Shown here piece after piece: positions 31,845-40,769 of a DNA stretch of 64,000 nt. This stretch comes from Lysobacterales bacterium (GTDB taxonomy: Bacteria; Pseudomonadota; Gammaproteobacteria; Xanthomonadales; SZUA-38). Within the stretch, counting starts at the first letter, position 1. Each line of letters starts with the position of its first letter. Made by a program: the position numbers and the translations under genes. The stretch lies in assembly GCA_028285525.1 (NCBI GenBank), contig JANQOZ010000125.1, positions 34,773 through 98,772 of the forward strand, written 5' to 3'. The notes beneath the pieces are model-generated. The model had not been told where the DNA came from, ran no database searches, and worked only from the letters and a program-made list of their open reading frames with translations.

Positions 31845-32785
31845 TGCCGGAAACCCAGAAGGTCCCAACACTGGACCTTTCGACCTTCGAGGTTGACCCT
31901 CAAGGGTTTGTTAAGGCGCTGGGCGAGGCTTACCAGCGCTATGGCTTTTGCGGCATCCGCAATCACGGCATCAGCGATGCGGTGACATCCGCCGCCTACC
32001 GCGTGTTCCAGGAATTTTTTGCGCTGCCGACAGCGGTGAAGCAGGCCTACGCGGCCGGCGAGGGCGGGGCCCGTGGCTATACGGGCGTCGGCATCGAAAC
32101 CGCCAAAGACGCGCAGCATCCGGACCTCAAAGAATTCTGGCACGTGGGCCGGGAGCTGCCGCCCGATCATCCGCAGCGCGACCGCATGCCGCCCAACCAG
32201 TGGCCGACCGAGGTTGCGGAGTTCCGTCAGCACGCCTACGCGCTTTACGAGGCGCTCGACGATCTGGGACGTCGCGTGCTGCGGGCCATGGCGCTCTACC
32301 TGGGTCAGGACGAGCACTATTTCGACTCCCGGGTGAACGAGGGAAACAGCATCCTTCGACCGATTCACTACCCGCCGATCGAAGAAGAGACGCCGTCAGT
32401 GCGGGCCGGGCAGCACGAAGACATCAACCTCATTACGCTGCTGATCGGCTCGGAGCAGCCGGGTCTGGAGATCCTGAGCCGGAGCGGGGAGTGGGTGCCG
32501 GTGACGACGGTGCCGGGCGCGATCATGTGCAACATCGGCGACATGATGCAGCGGCTGACCAACCACGTGTTTCCGTCGACCACCCACCGAGTGGTTAACC
32601 CGCCGGGCGAGGAAGCGTTGAAGCCTCGCTACTCGATTCCCTTTTTCCTGCATCCGAACGCGGACTTCATGATCGAGACGCTGCCAGCGTGCATCAGCGA
32701 AGACCGGCCAAACCGCTACCCCGAGGCCCTGTCGTCCCACGACTATCTTGAGCAGCGGCTCGTCGAAATCGGGCTGAAAGGCTGA
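31844..32785 (+). CDS. isopenicillin N synthase family 2OG-Fe(II) oxygenase
   Basis: A 313-residue protein starting at a GTG that shares one base with the glmM stop. The N-terminal part has YGFCGIRNHGIS, typical of DIOX_N domains; the double-stranded beta-helix carries the iron ligands H-x-D in GQHEDINLITLL and the distal His in FPSTTHRVVNPP, with the co-substrate motif RYSIPFF. Members hydroxylate or oxidise small molecules or cyclise peptides; this one has no biosynthetic cluster around it, so true isopenicillin N synthesis is unlikely. The tight junction with glmM implies cotranscription, for reasons I cannot infer. Confidence 0.9.
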   Translation: MPETQKVPTLDLSTFEVDPQGFVKALGEAYQRYGFCGIRNHGISDAVTSAAYRVFQEFFALPTAVKQAYAAGEGGARGYTGVGIETAKDAQHPDLKEFWHVGRELPPDHPQRDRMPPNQWPTEVAEFRQHAYALYEALDDLGRRVLRAMALYLGQDEHYFDSRVNEGNSILRPIHYPPIEEETPSVRAGQHEDINLITLLIGSEQPGLEILSRSGEWVPVTTVPGAIMCNIGDMMQRLTNHVFPSTTHRVVNPPGEEALKPRYSIPFFLHPNADFMIETLPACISEDRPNRYPEALSSHDYLEQRLVEIGLKG

Positions 32786-32787
32786 CG

Positions 32788-33567
32788 GTGGCGCCCGTCG
32801 CTCCAGCGTCGACTTTGCCGGGACGGATTGCGCTCGGTGTGCTGGTGCTGCTGGCGCTGGCGACGGGACCCAACACCGCAAACGGTGAGACCACGCCGGC
32901 CGGCGTCACGCTGCTGACCCAGCTGGCCGACCGGGGTGACGCTGACGCCCAGTATGGGCTCGGCACCTGGTACATGGAGAACCACGCGTCGCAGTCGGAG
33001 CTGGAGCAGGCCCGGGACTGGCTGCTGCAGGCCGCGCGTCAGCAGCATGTCCACGCCATGTTCCGCCTCGGCGTCATGCTCAACCGGTTCGACAGCCTGC
33101 GCGACGAAGGTCAGTCGATGAGCTGGGTCCGCGGCGCGGCCGAAGCCGGGCTGGCGGACGCTCAGGCCCTGTTCGGGATGTATCTGTTCCAGGGGCTGGA
33201 CGGCAGCACGCCCGACTGCGACGCCGCGGTCGGGTGGCTGGAGAAGGCCGACGCGGTGGGACACGAAACGGCTCAGAGCAACCTCGTCTGGGTGCTGGCG
33301 ACCTGCCCTGTGGAGAATCAGCGAGACGGGTCGAGGGCGCTGAGGCTGGCTTTTGATCAGGTGTACCGCCAGGGCATGAAAACCGCTAACCAGATGGACA
33401 ACCTCGCCGCCGCCTACGCAGCGGCCGGTGATTTTCTGAGTGCGGAGGTCGCGCAGCGCGAGGCGCTGGCCATAGAGCAGGACCCGGAAGTCCGGGCGAT
33501 CTTCCAGGAGCACCTCGACAGCTACCTGAAACGTGAGGCCTGGGTGGAACAGCCCACGCCCCGCTAA
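32788..33567 (+). CDS. exported Sel1-repeat protein
   Basis: A 259-residue protein whose GTG start lies two bases after the oxygenase stop. An N-terminal hydrophobic segment (RIALGVLVLLALATGPNTANG) suggests a signal peptide. The mature part has Sel1/TPR-like helical repeats: GDADAQYGLGTWYME, HVHAMFRLGVMLN, GLADAQALFGMYLFQG and ETAQSNLVWVLATC. Such solenoids mediate protein contacts in the periplasm or at the membrane. Likely the last gene of the folP-glmM transcript. Confidence 0.82.
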   Translation: MAPVAPASTLPGRIALGVLVLLALATGPNTANGETTPAGVTLLTQLADRGDADAQYGLGTWYMENHASQSELEQARDWLLQAARQQHVHAMFRLGVMLNRFDSLRDEGQSMSWVRGAAEAGLADAQALFGMYLFQGLDGSTPDCDAAVGWLEKADAVGHETAQSNLVWVLATCPVENQRDGSRALRLAFDQVYRQGMKTANQMDNLAAAYAAAGDFLSAEVAQREALAIEQDPEVRAIFQEHLDSYLKREAWVEQPTPR

Positions 33568-33645
33568 CTGCCCCCGAAATCCCCAGTTTCCGGCTGAACC
33601 AACCTTCAGCCTTCGCCTTCTCCGCCCTGAACCAGACCTCATTCA

Positions 33646-33666
33646 CCGTGGCTCGACGGGCCACGG
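33646..33666 (+). terminator. possible hairpin terminator after the Sel1-repeat gene
   Basis: CCGTGGC and GCCACGG pair around a seven-base loop, followed by only TTTGGG. It lies about 80 bases past the stop. Weak evidence. Confidence 0.35.
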
Positions 33667-33690
33667 TTTGGGTCGCTGAACTACGACGAC

Positions 33691-33718
33691 TTGCGTACTT
33701 GGTCTGTCGCCCTACAAT
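33691..33718 (+). promoter_or_regulatory. sigma70-type promoter for the FG-GAP gene
   Basis: TTGCGT, a 16-base spacer and TACAAT lie 29 bases ahead of the ATG at 33748. The element sits in an AT-richer stretch after a hairpin, consistent with a separate transcription unit. Confidence 0.55.
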
Positions 33719-33747
33719 AAAAGTGCTGTTTTTCATCGAGTGCCACG

Positions 33748-36270
33748 ATGTTGAAGAAGAATAAGATCCTGAGCCTCTCGGCTCTCTTGGGGGTATGGTT
33801 TTGCGCTGGGGTTTTGGCGCAATCGTCCGCGGTGAACCTGACCAAGGCTGTATCGGACAGCAACGGCGCGGCCGTTGACGGCGCTTCGGCGGGCGACCTG
33901 CTCGGCTGGGCCGTGAGCGGCGATGGCGACTACAACGGCGACGGCATCAACGATCTGGCGATCGCGGCGCAGGGCTTCGACGTCGCCGGCTCCAACGGCA
34001 CGGCCAACAACGCGGGCGCCGTCTATGTGGTGTTCGGCAGCAGTCAGGGCTTCAACAACATCGATCTGGCGGGTCTGACCGAGGCGGGTGGCGGCGACGG
34101 TAGTCAGGGATTTGTTTTGTACGGCTCGCAGACCAACGAGAGCATCGGCAATGCTCTGGCGAACGCTGGAGACGTCAATGGCGATGGTATCGATGATCTG
34201 CTGGTCGGCTCGACGACGCTGCCCAACGTCCTTAACGGCGGCGGCGCCTACCTTGTGTTTGGCAGAAGCGCCTCAGACCCCATGCCGGCTGAGTATTTCC
34301 TTGCGGACCTTCGCACGTCTGACAACGTCAATAGCGGTTTTGGGGTGGTGCTTGAGGGAAGCCAGGCTGGCGGTCGGGCTGGCGCGGCTCTCATCGGCAG
34401 CATTGACGTCAACGTCGACGGTTTGCCGGACATGGTGATTGGTTGCCTGTACTTTGGCGCTGGTCGGACACCCCGACCGGGGATCATCAACGTGCTCTAT
34501 GGTCGCTCCGCCGACCAACCGTGGCCGGCGGTGCTGAGGCTCATCGATTTGCGGGACAACCTCGGCATTGGTGATGAAGGCTTTCAAATTATCGGCGACG
34601 TGGCCGAAAGCGCGCTGGGCAGCCGCCTGGCCGCCACCGGCGATTTCACCGGGGATGGCTTTGACGATTTTGTGATGGGTTCACCCAGCGCCAGCGCTTC
34701 ACAAGGGATTGGCAATAGCGCTGGCTTTCTGATTCCGGGCAGAGTCTCGGGGCCGGGTGAAGGCTATGACACCGGGCTCAATTTGTCCCTCGGAGATGAG
34801 CGAGTGCTGGTCCACCGCCTGCTCGGCGATCTGGCCGAGGACCAGGCGGGTGAAGCGGTGGCCGGGGTTGGTGACGTCAACGGGGACGGCCGACCGGATC
34901 TGGCGGTGAGTGCGCCCCTGGCTGATCACAACGGCGAGGACAGCGGCAGCGTCTATGTATTCTTCGGCCGGTCGGCGAGCCGGCCGCTGCCGCAGAGCTA
35001 TTCGCTGGCCGGGCTGCTGCCGGAGAACGGCGGTGACGGCAGCGACGGGTTTGTACTGGTCGGGGCGTCGGGGCAGGAACTCGGTGACGCCATCGCCGGC
35101 GCCGGCGACTTTAACGGCGACGGCCTGGACGATTTCCTGGTCGGCGCCAAGGCGGACGGCCAGGGCGCCCAGGAGGCGGGCGCCGTCTACGTGGTGTACG
35201 GCCGCGCCGCCGGCTTTCCGGCCCGCGTGGAGATCGCGGGACTCAGCGCCAGCGGTCAGGGACAGAAGCTCCTGGGTGAAGCGGCGGACGACAGCGTCGG
35301 TGATCGGCTAGCCGTCGGGCGCGATCTCGACAGGGACGGCAATCCGGAGATCCTGGTTGGCGCACGTCAGGTGGACGTGGCGGGAGCCAACGACGGGCGC
35401 ATCTACGCCATCAACGGTGAGGGCGGCTCGCTGGCGGGCCTCGTCGGAGCGGACAGCCGCGCGTGGTACGACCCGCAGCGCGCCGGCGAAGGAATCATGG
35501 TGGAGGTCGGCACCCTGAACGGTGGTCCGACGCTGTTTGTGACCTGGTACACCCACGTCGCCGGAGAACAGCTGTGGCTCGCCGCCGGGCCGGTCAGCCT
35601 GGACCCGAACCAGTCGGAAATCACCATGGACCTGCTGAGCACGTCGGGCGGCAGCTTCGGCGTGGACTTCGACGCTGACGCGGTGTCGTTCGACGTCTGG
35701 GGCAGCGTGACGGTCAGCCGGGTTGCGTGCGATCAGCTGCTGTGGCGCTACGAAGGGCCGTCGGAGATCGGCGTTGGCCAGCGCCAGTTTCTGCCGCTGC
35801 TGAGCGATCTGCTGCAGCAGCCGGGCTGCACCGATAACTCGGATGCCAAAGGCGCAGCGGGGCCTGGCCTGGGCGCGGGCAGCGCCGGGGCCTGGTGGGA
35901 TCCGGCCCGCGCCGGGGAGGGGGTGGTGGTTGACCTGGAGACCCGGGGCGCCCAGCCCACGCTGTTTTTCAGCTGGTTCACCTACCACGACGGCGCGCAG
36001 CGCTGGCTGGTGGGCAGCGCACCGTTCGACCCGGTAAGCGGCACCGTCGAGACGCTGGCGCTGGTGGAGCCAGCCGGGGCCCAGTTTGGGTCAGCCTTCA
36101 ACCCGCAGGACGTGGTCAACAGGCCCTGGGGGCAGGCGACGTTGAGCTTCTCGGCCTGCGAGGGGCTGGCCGTACAGTACGAAGGCGCGTTCGAGGACGG
36201 ATCGAATCGGTCTGGAAACCTGTCCCTGGAGCGCTTCACGGGCCGACCTTTTGGCCTGAGCTGCCCCTGA
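33748..36270 (+). CDS. secreted seven-bladed FG-GAP propeller protein with two C-terminal WYDP-type repeats
   Basis: An 840-residue exported protein (signal peptide about 1-25, ending GVLAQSS). I count seven FG-GAP/calcium-loop units: DYNGDGINDLAIAA, GDVNGDGIDDLLVGS, DVNVDGLPDMVIGC, GDFTGDGFDDFVMGS, GDVNGDGRPDLAVSA, GDFNGDGLDDFLVGA and DLDRDGNPEILVGA, exactly enough for an integrin-alpha-like propeller. After it come two related modules of roughly 125 residues starting AWYDPQRAGEGIMVEV and AWWDPARAGEGVVVDL, each with a PTLF-x-x-W(Y/F)T block and a conserved late cysteine before Y-E-G. I do not recognise that module by name. A surface adhesion or binding role is likely but unproven. Confidence 0.87.
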   Translation: MLKKNKILSLSALLGVWFCAGVLAQSSAVNLTKAVSDSNGAAVDGASAGDLLGWAVSGDGDYNGDGINDLAIAAQGFDVAGSNGTANNAGAVYVVFGSSQGFNNIDLAGLTEAGGGDGSQGFVLYGSQTNESIGNALANAGDVNGDGIDDLLVGSTTLPNVLNGGGAYLVFGRSASDPMPAEYFLADLRTSDNVNSGFGVVLEGSQAGGRAGAALIGSIDVNVDGLPDMVIGCLYFGAGRTPRPGIINVLYGRSADQPWPAVLRLIDLRDNLGIGDEGFQIIGDVAESALGSRLAATGDFTGDGFDDFVMGSPSASASQGIGNSAGFLIPGRVSGPGEGYDTGLNLSLGDERVLVHRLLGDLAEDQAGEAVAGVGDVNGDGRPDLAVSAPLADHNGEDSGSVYVFFGRSASRPLPQSYSLAGLLPENGGDGSDGFVLVGASGQELGDAIAGAGDFNGDGLDDFLVGAKADGQGAQEAGAVYVVYGRAAGFPARVEIAGLSASGQGQKLLGEAADDSVGDRLAVGRDLDRDGNPEILVGARQVDVAGANDGRIYAINGEGGSLAGLVGADSRAWYDPQRAGEGIMVEVGTLNGGPTLFVTWYTHVAGEQLWLAAGPVSLDPNQSEITMDLLSTSGGSFGVDFDADAVSFDVWGSVTVSRVACDQLLWRYEGPSEIGVGQRQFLPLLSDLLQQPGCTDNSDAKGAAGPGLGAGSAGAWWDPARAGEGVVVDLETRGAQPTLFFSWFTYHDGAQRWLVGSAPFDPVSGTVETLALVEPAGAQFGSAFNPQDVVNRPWGQATLSFSACEGLAVQYEGAFEDGSNRSGNLSLERFTGRPFGLSCP

Positions 36271-36305
36271 CCATCGGCTGCTAGGCGCCTTTTCAGGCGG
36301 CAGCC

Positions 36306-36325
36306 GCGGAGGCTTGCGCCTCCGC
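36306..36325. terminator. hairpin between the FG-GAP gene and tpiA
   Basis: GCGGAGGC, a TTGC loop and GCCTCCGC form a perfect 8-bp stem 35 bases past the FG-GAP stop. No T-tract follows. A possible tpiA promoter (TTGCGC, 16 bases, TTATCC) overlaps it. Confidence 0.4.
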
Positions 36326-36371
36326 AACGCCACCGTTATCCTTGCGCGTCAATTTTCGGGGAGCAACGCCT

Positions 36372-37130
36372 ATGCGCCGCGTGATGGTCGCCGGCAACTG
36401 GAAAATGCACGGAAGCTTTGCGGGCAACCGCCAGCTGGTCGAGGAGATCAGCGCCGGCCTGTCGGCAGACGCGGCGGTCGACGTCGCGGTTTTTGTGCCT
36501 GCGCCTTACCTTGCCGCCACCGTCGAGCTCACCGCGAATTCCGCGATTGCGGTCGGCGCGCAGGACGTAAGCGTGCACGAGCAGGGCGCTTTCACGGGCG
36601 AGACCAGCGGCGCGATGATCACCGACTGCGGTGCCACCATGACGCTGGTCGGCCACTCGGAGCGGCGGACACTCCACGGCGAGAGCAGTGAAGCGGTTGC
36701 GCGCAAGGCTGAGGCGGCCCTGGGTTGTGGGCTGACGCCGGTCGTATGTATCGGCGAGACGCTGGAGCAGCGCGAGGCGGGTACCACCGAGGCGGTGGTG
36801 GCTGAGCAGATCGACGCTGTGATTGACCAGCTCGGGATCGCCGGTCTGGCCCGCTGTGTGCTGGCCTACGAGCCCGTCTGGGCGATCGGCACGGGCGTCA
36901 CCGCCAGTCCGCAGCAGGCACAGGACGTACATGCGTTTATCCGGTCCAAAATTGCCGCGGTGGATGCTACAATAGGCGGTCAACTTCGAATTCTTTACGG
37001 CGGCAGCGTGAAGGGCAGCAATGCCAGCGAGCTGTTTGCCATGGCGGACATCGATGGCGGCCTCATTGGCGGCGCATCGTTGTCGGCCGAAAATTTCCTG
37101 CCGATCTGCCGCGCCGGGGAACAAGCCTGA
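36372..37130 (+). CDS. tpiA: triosephosphate isomerase
   Basis: The start is ATG 36372 (MRRVMVAGNWKMHG) with GGGGAG upstream, not the track's 36342; this gives 252 residues. The active site is complete: Asn and Lys in GNWKMHG, His in LVGHSERR, the catalytic Glu in YEPVWAIGTG, and the phosphate-binding YGGSVKGSNA and GGLIGGASL. It interconverts dihydroxyacetone phosphate and glyceraldehyde 3-phosphate. It lies just upstream of secG, as in many proteobacteria. Confidence 0.97.
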   Translation: MRRVMVAGNWKMHGSFAGNRQLVEEISAGLSADAAVDVAVFVPAPYLAATVELTANSAIAVGAQDVSVHEQGAFTGETSGAMITDCGATMTLVGHSERRTLHGESSEAVARKAEAALGCGLTPVVCIGETLEQREAGTTEAVVAEQIDAVIDQLGIAGLARCVLAYEPVWAIGTGVTASPQQAQDVHAFIRSKIAAVDATIGGQLRILYGGSVKGSNASELFAMADIDGGLIGGASLSAENFLPICRAGEQA

Positions 37131-37171
37131 GGCGCGCAGGTCTGAGTGCAGGAATCTGAACGGATAGTTAC

Positions 37172-37645
37172 ATGGACGCCATATTCAGCATTATTCAGGT
37201 GTTAATCGCTATCGCGATGATCGCCATCATCCTGATCCAGCGGGGGCCTGGCGCCGCCGCGGGTTCGGGCTTCGGCGCCGGTGCCTCGGGCACGGTGTTT
37301 GGGGCTCGCGGTTCAGGGTCATTTCTCACCCGCACCACCGGCCTGCTGGCGATTGCGTTTTTTGCCGTCAGCATGACCATGGCGGTGCTCGCCAGCCGCG
37401 TGGCCAGCAATTCCGCGGGCCCGGATCTGGGCGTCATGGGTGAGATCGAGCAAAGCACGCCGGAGGTTCCTGCCCTCGACGTGCCGACGCTGGACGTGCC
37501 GGAGATCAGCACGCCGGCGCAGTCCGACGACGTGCCGGTAGTTCCGGCGCCGGAAGCCGCGGGCGACGAGGGCGCCAGCGGCGAGGCGGCTGAGGCCGCC
37601 CAGCCTGAGGGACAGGCAGCGGGGGAGGAAACCCCGGAGCCCTGA
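37172..37645 (+). CDS. secG: preprotein translocase subunit SecG
   Basis: A 157-residue protein. Two membrane helices (about 4-22 and 54-73) flank the conserved cytoplasmic loop IQRGPGAAAGSGFGAGASGTVFG, followed by GSFLTRTTGLLAI. It is the small subunit of SecYEG. The C-terminal 75 or so residues form a long acidic, Pro/Ala/Glu-rich extension (VPALDVPTLDVPEI), longer than in E. coli; such tails occur in other gammaproteobacteria. It precedes tRNA-Leu, which is probably on the same transcript. Confidence 0.93.
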   Translation: MDAIFSIIQVLIAIAMIAIILIQRGPGAAAGSGFGAGASGTVFGARGSGSFLTRTTGLLAIAFFAVSMTMAVLASRVASNSAGPDLGVMGEIEQSTPEVPALDVPTLDVPEISTPAQSDDVPVVPAPEAAGDEGASGEAAEAAQPEGQAAGEETPEP

Positions 37646-37660
37646 GCCCGGAAGATCAAA

Positions 37661-37745
37661 GCCGAAGTGGTGGAATTGGTAGACACGCTGTCTTGAGGGG
37701 GCAGTGGCGCAAGCCGTGCCGGTTCGAGTCCGGCCTTCGGCACCA
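37661..37745 (+). tRNA. tRNA-Leu(GAG)
   Basis: An 85-base gene with CCA encoded. The acceptor stem GCCGAAG pairs with CTTCGGC; discriminator A. The anticodon stem CTGTC/GGCAG holds the loop TTGAGGG, giving anticodon GAG (reads CUC and CUU). A long variable arm typical of class II tRNAs and the T-arm GCCGG-TTCGAGT-CCGGC follow. A tRNA-Leu(GAG) between secG and nuoA is a conserved feature of many gammaproteobacteria. Confidence 0.97.
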
Positions 37746-37791
37746 TTTGAAAAGTCGAACATTTAACGACGAAATTGCGAGCGTAAAGATG

Positions 37792-37819
37792 TTGGTTCGC
37801 AGGGTCGATACGGTAAAAT
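37792..37819 (+). promoter_or_regulatory. sigma70-type promoter at the head of the nuo operon
   Basis: TTGGTT, a 16-base spacer and TAAAAT. The -10 ends six bases before the A of the nuoA ATG, so a start at the usual distance would fall on the start codon itself. Upstream transcripts from secG/tRNA-Leu could also feed nuo. Confidence 0.5.
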
Positions 37820-37825
37820 TAGCCC

Positions 37826-38182
37826 ATGCTTGCTAATTACCTGCCCATACTGCTGTTTCTGATCGTGGCCCTCGCATTTGGCGGTGTTCTGGTCCTTGCG
37901 GGCGGCATTATCGGCCCGAATCGTCCCTCTGCGGAAAAGCTCGCTCCCTACGAGTGCGGTTTCGAGGCCTTCGAAGACGCGCGGATGAAGTTCGACGTCC
38001 GCTATTACCTCGTCGCCATCCTGTTCATCATCTTTGATCTGGAGATCGCCTTCCTCTTTCCCTGGGCGGTGGTCCTCGATCGAATCGGATTATTCGGCCT
38101 GATTTCCATGACGCTGTTTCTGTTGATCCTGGTGATCGGCTTTGTCTACGAATGGAAAAAGGGCGCGCTGGACTGGGAATGA
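37826..38182 (+). CDS. nuoA: NADH-quinone oxidoreductase subunit A
   Basis: A 118-residue protein with three membrane helices: [42 protein letters not shown] and [18 protein letters not shown]. The loop with [20 protein letters not shown] and the FIIFDLE acidic helix are the family landmarks, and the end GALDWE is typical. It is a membrane-arm subunit at the quinone-channel entrance. It has no Shine-Dalgarno sequence; the candidate promoter sits directly ahead of its ATG. Confidence 0.96.
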   Translation: MLANYLPILLFLIVALAFGGVLVLAGGIIGPNRPSAEKLAPYECGFEAFEDARMKFDVRYYLVAILFIIFDLEIAFLFPWAVVLDRIGLFGLISMTLFLLILVIGFVYEWKKGALDWE

Positions 38183-38228
38183 TGGCTGACGCTGCCCCCC
38201 TGCTGCTGTCACACAGGATCGTTTGCTG

Positions 38229-38789
38229 ATGAAAATGTTGATGTCCTCGCGCAACGCCACCGACCCGGGCAACGAGTACGGGCTCGGTATCGTTGACGAC
38301 ATTCTGCGCCCCGAAGACGACAACCCGGTCATGGATCGCGGTTTTGCCGTGACCTCGGTCGACGCGCTGATGAACTGGGCGCGCACCGGCTCGATGTGGC
38401 CGGTCACCTTTGGCCTGGCCTGCTGCGCGGTGGAGATGATGCACGCCGGCGCCTCGCGCTACGACCTCGACCGCTTTGGCGTGATTTTCCGACCCAGCCC
38501 GCGCCAGTCGGATGTGATGATCGTTGCGGGCACGCTGGTGAACAAAATGGCCCCGGCGCTGCGCAAGGTTTATGACCAGATGGCCGACCCCAAGTGGGTG
38601 ATCTCCATGGGGTCGTGCGCCAACGGCGGGGGCTACTACCACTACTCTTATTCGGTGGTGCGCGGCTGCGACCGCATCGTCCCGGTCGACATCTACGTAC
38701 CCGGCTGTCCGCCGACGCCGGAGGCGCTGATGTACGGCATCCTGCAGCTCCAGTCCAAGGTGCGGAAAACCAGCACCATCGCCCGCTGA
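38229..38789 (+). CDS. nuoB: NADH-quinone oxidoreductase subunit B
   Basis: I start at ATG 38229, ten bases after AGGA; the track's TTG at 38223 and ATG 38235 are alternatives. About 186 residues. The N2 [4Fe-4S] ligands are visible: the tandem cysteines in [11 protein letters not shown], the third in [12 protein letters not shown] and the fourth in [11 protein letters not shown]. It passes electrons to ubiquinone together with NuoD. Confidence 0.97.
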   Translation: MKMLMSSRNATDPGNEYGLGIVDDILRPEDDNPVMDRGFAVTSVDALMNWARTGSMWPVTFGLACCAVEMMHAGASRYDLDRFGVIFRPSPRQSDVMIVAGTLVNKMAPALRKVYDQMADPKWVISMGSCANGGGYYHYSYSVVRGCDRIVPVDIYVPGCPPTPEALMYGILQLQSKVRKTSTIAR

Positions 38790-38809
38790 AACCTACGGCC
38801 AGAGTCTAG

Positions 38810-39523
38810 ATGCTAGAAAAATCTGCAATGCTGCCCGATCGCCTGCGCGACACGCTCGGCGACCTGGCGTTGGACATTTTTGAGGCGCCGACCGGCGTCA
38901 CCGCTGAGGTGGCTGCCTCGAGCTGGGTCGAATGCTGCCGCCTGGCCCGCGACGAGCTGGGCTTTGAGCAGCTGGTCGACCTCTGCGGGGTCGACTACCT
39001 GAGCTACGGGGAAGACGAGTGGGACACCGACGACGCCACGTCGGAAACGTTCTCCCGCGGCATCGAAGGCGACGGCGGCCCGGGCCGCTTCGACTGGGCC
39101 GGTCGTCCGACCAACGTCAGCGGCCAGCGTTTTGCGGTGGTGGCTCACCTGCTGTCCATCAGCAACAACGAGCGGCTTCGGCTGCGATGCAAGGTGCCTG
39201 ATGACGAGGTCCCCGCGGTCGCTTCGCTGGTGGACACCTGGCCGTCCGCCAACTGGTTTGAGCGCGAGGCGTTCGACATGTTCGGCATCATCTTCGAGGG
39301 TCATCCGGATCTGCGGCGCCTGCTCACCGACTACGGCTTTATCGGACACCCGTTCCGCAAAGATTTTCCGCTCATCGGCAACGTTGAGGTGCGCTACGAC
39401 CCGGAAAAGGGTCGGGTGATCTATCAGCCGGTAAGCATCGAGCCGCGCGTGCTGGTGCCGAAGGTAATCCGCTCGGATTCGCGCTACGGCCAGCAGAGCG
39501 CCAAAGGGGGCTCCCGTGGCTGA
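38810..39523 (+). CDS. nuoC: NADH-quinone oxidoreductase subunit C
   Basis: A 237-residue stand-alone NuoC, not fused to NuoD as in E. coli. Landmarks: [21 protein letters not shown], the signature [22 protein letters not shown] and [10 protein letters not shown]. It has an insert of acidic and glycine residues around 67-95 ([12 protein letters not shown]) absent from short homologues, a feature I have seen in other gammaproteobacterial NuoC. It overlaps the nuoD start by eight bases. Confidence 0.96.
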   Translation: MLEKSAMLPDRLRDTLGDLALDIFEAPTGVTAEVAASSWVECCRLARDELGFEQLVDLCGVDYLSYGEDEWDTDDATSETFSRGIEGDGGPGRFDWAGRPTNVSGQRFAVVAHLLSISNNERLRLRCKVPDDEVPAVASLVDTWPSANWFEREAFDMFGIIFEGHPDLRRLLTDYGFIGHPFRKDFPLIGNVEVRYDPEKGRVIYQPVSIEPRVLVPKVIRSDSRYGQQSAKGGSRG

Positions 39524-40769
39524 GATTCGCAACTACACGATGAACTTCGGCCCGCAGCACCCGTCAGCGCACGGCGTGCTCCGGCTGATCCTGGAGATGG
39601 ACGGCGAGGTGGTCCAGCGGGCCGACCCGCACATCGGGCTGCTGCACCGCGGCACCGAGAAGCTTGCCGAGAGCAAACCGTATAACCAGTCCATCGGCTA
39701 CATGGATCGGCTCGACTACGTCTCGATGATGTGCAACGAGCATGCATACGTGCGTGCTATCGAGAGCCTGCTGGGGGTTGAGGCGCCGCGGCGGGCGCAA
39801 TACATCCGCACGCTGTTCGATGAGGTGACCCGGATCCTCAATCATCTGATGTGGATCGGCACCCACGGCCTGGACCTCGGCGCGATGGCGTTGTTCCTCT
39901 ATGCCTTCCGCGAGCGTGAACAGCTGCTCGACTGCTACGAGGCCGTGTCCGGCGCCCGGATGCACGCCACGTACTACCGGCCCGGCGGCGTTTACCGCGA
40001 TCTGCCGGAGCAGATGCCGCAGTACACCGAAACGCCCTGGACCAAGGGCGACGATCTCAAGCGCGTCAACGAGTGGCGCGAGGGCAGCATGCTCGACTAC
40101 TTCGACGCCTTCTCGCAGGACTTCTACGACCGGGTCGACGAGTACGAAACGCTGCTGACCGACAATCGTATCTGGAAGCAGCGCACGGTGAACATCGCTG
40201 AGGTCAGCGCTGAGCGGGCCATCGAGCTCGGCTTCTCCGGTCCGATGCTGCGGGGCTCGGGCGTTGCCTGGGATCTGCGCAAGAAGCAGCCTTACGCCGC
40301 GTACGACGAGGTGGAGTTCGATATCCCCGTCGGCACCAACGGCGACTGCTACGACCGGTATCTGGTGCGGATGGAGGAGATGCGGCAGTCCAACCGGATC
40401 ATTCAGCAGTGTGTTAAGTGGCTGCGCGAAAATCCCGGTCCCGTGATGATAGACAATCAGAAGATCATTGCGCCCACCCGGGAAGAGATGAAAGACGACA
40501 TGGAGTCGCTGATTCATCACTTTAAGCTGTTCACCGAAGGCTACTGCGTGCCCGAGGGGGAGAGCTACGCGGCGGTAGAAGCGCCCAAGGGTGAATTCGC
40601 GGCCTACATCATTTCCGACGGGTCGAACAAACCTTTCCGTCTGCACCTGCGGGCGCCGGGGTTTGTGCACCTGGCGGCGATGGACGAGATGGTGCGCGGC
40701 CACATGTTGTCCGACGTGGTGGCCGTCATCGGGACCCAGGATATTGTTTTCGGAGAAATCGACCGATGA
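39516..40769 (+). CDS. nuoD: NADH-quinone oxidoreductase subunit D
   Basis: A 417-residue 49-kDa-type subunit. GTG start inside the end of nuoC. It begins [19 protein letters not shown], with the quinone-binding histidine, and has [22 protein letters not shown]-like [14 protein letters not shown], and the end DIVFGEIDR. With NuoB it forms the quinone site. The stop overlaps nuoE (ATGA). Confidence 0.97.
   Translation: MAEIRNYTMNFGPQHPSAHGVLRLILEMDGEVVQRADPHIGLLHRGTEKLAESKPYNQSIGYMDRLDYVSMMCNEHAYVRAIESLLGVEAPRRAQYIRTLFDEVTRILNHLMWIGTHGLDLGAMALFLYAFREREQLLDCYEAVSGARMHATYYRPGGVYRDLPEQMPQYTETPWTKGDDLKRVNEWREGSMLDYFDAFSQDFYDRVDEYETLLTDNRIWKQRTVNIAEVSAERAIELGFSGPMLRGSGVAWDLRKKQPYAAYDEVEFDIPVGTNGDCYDRYLVRMEEMRQSNRIIQQCVKWLRENPGPVMIDNQKIIAPTREEMKDDMESLIHHFKLFTEGYCVPEGESYAAVEAPKGEFAAYIISDGSNKPFRLHLRAPGFVHLAAMDEMVRGHMLSDVVAVIGTQDIVFGEIDR

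Noticed and set aside
30456-31871. 471-codon minus-strand ORF opposite glmM
   Set aside because: Shadow ORF with no recognisable domain or ribosome-binding site.
31844-32785. Beta-lactam biosynthesis from the isopenicillin N synthase-like gene
   Set aside because: No ACV synthetase, epimerase or acyltransferase lies nearby; the family is broad and the neighbours are housekeeping genes.
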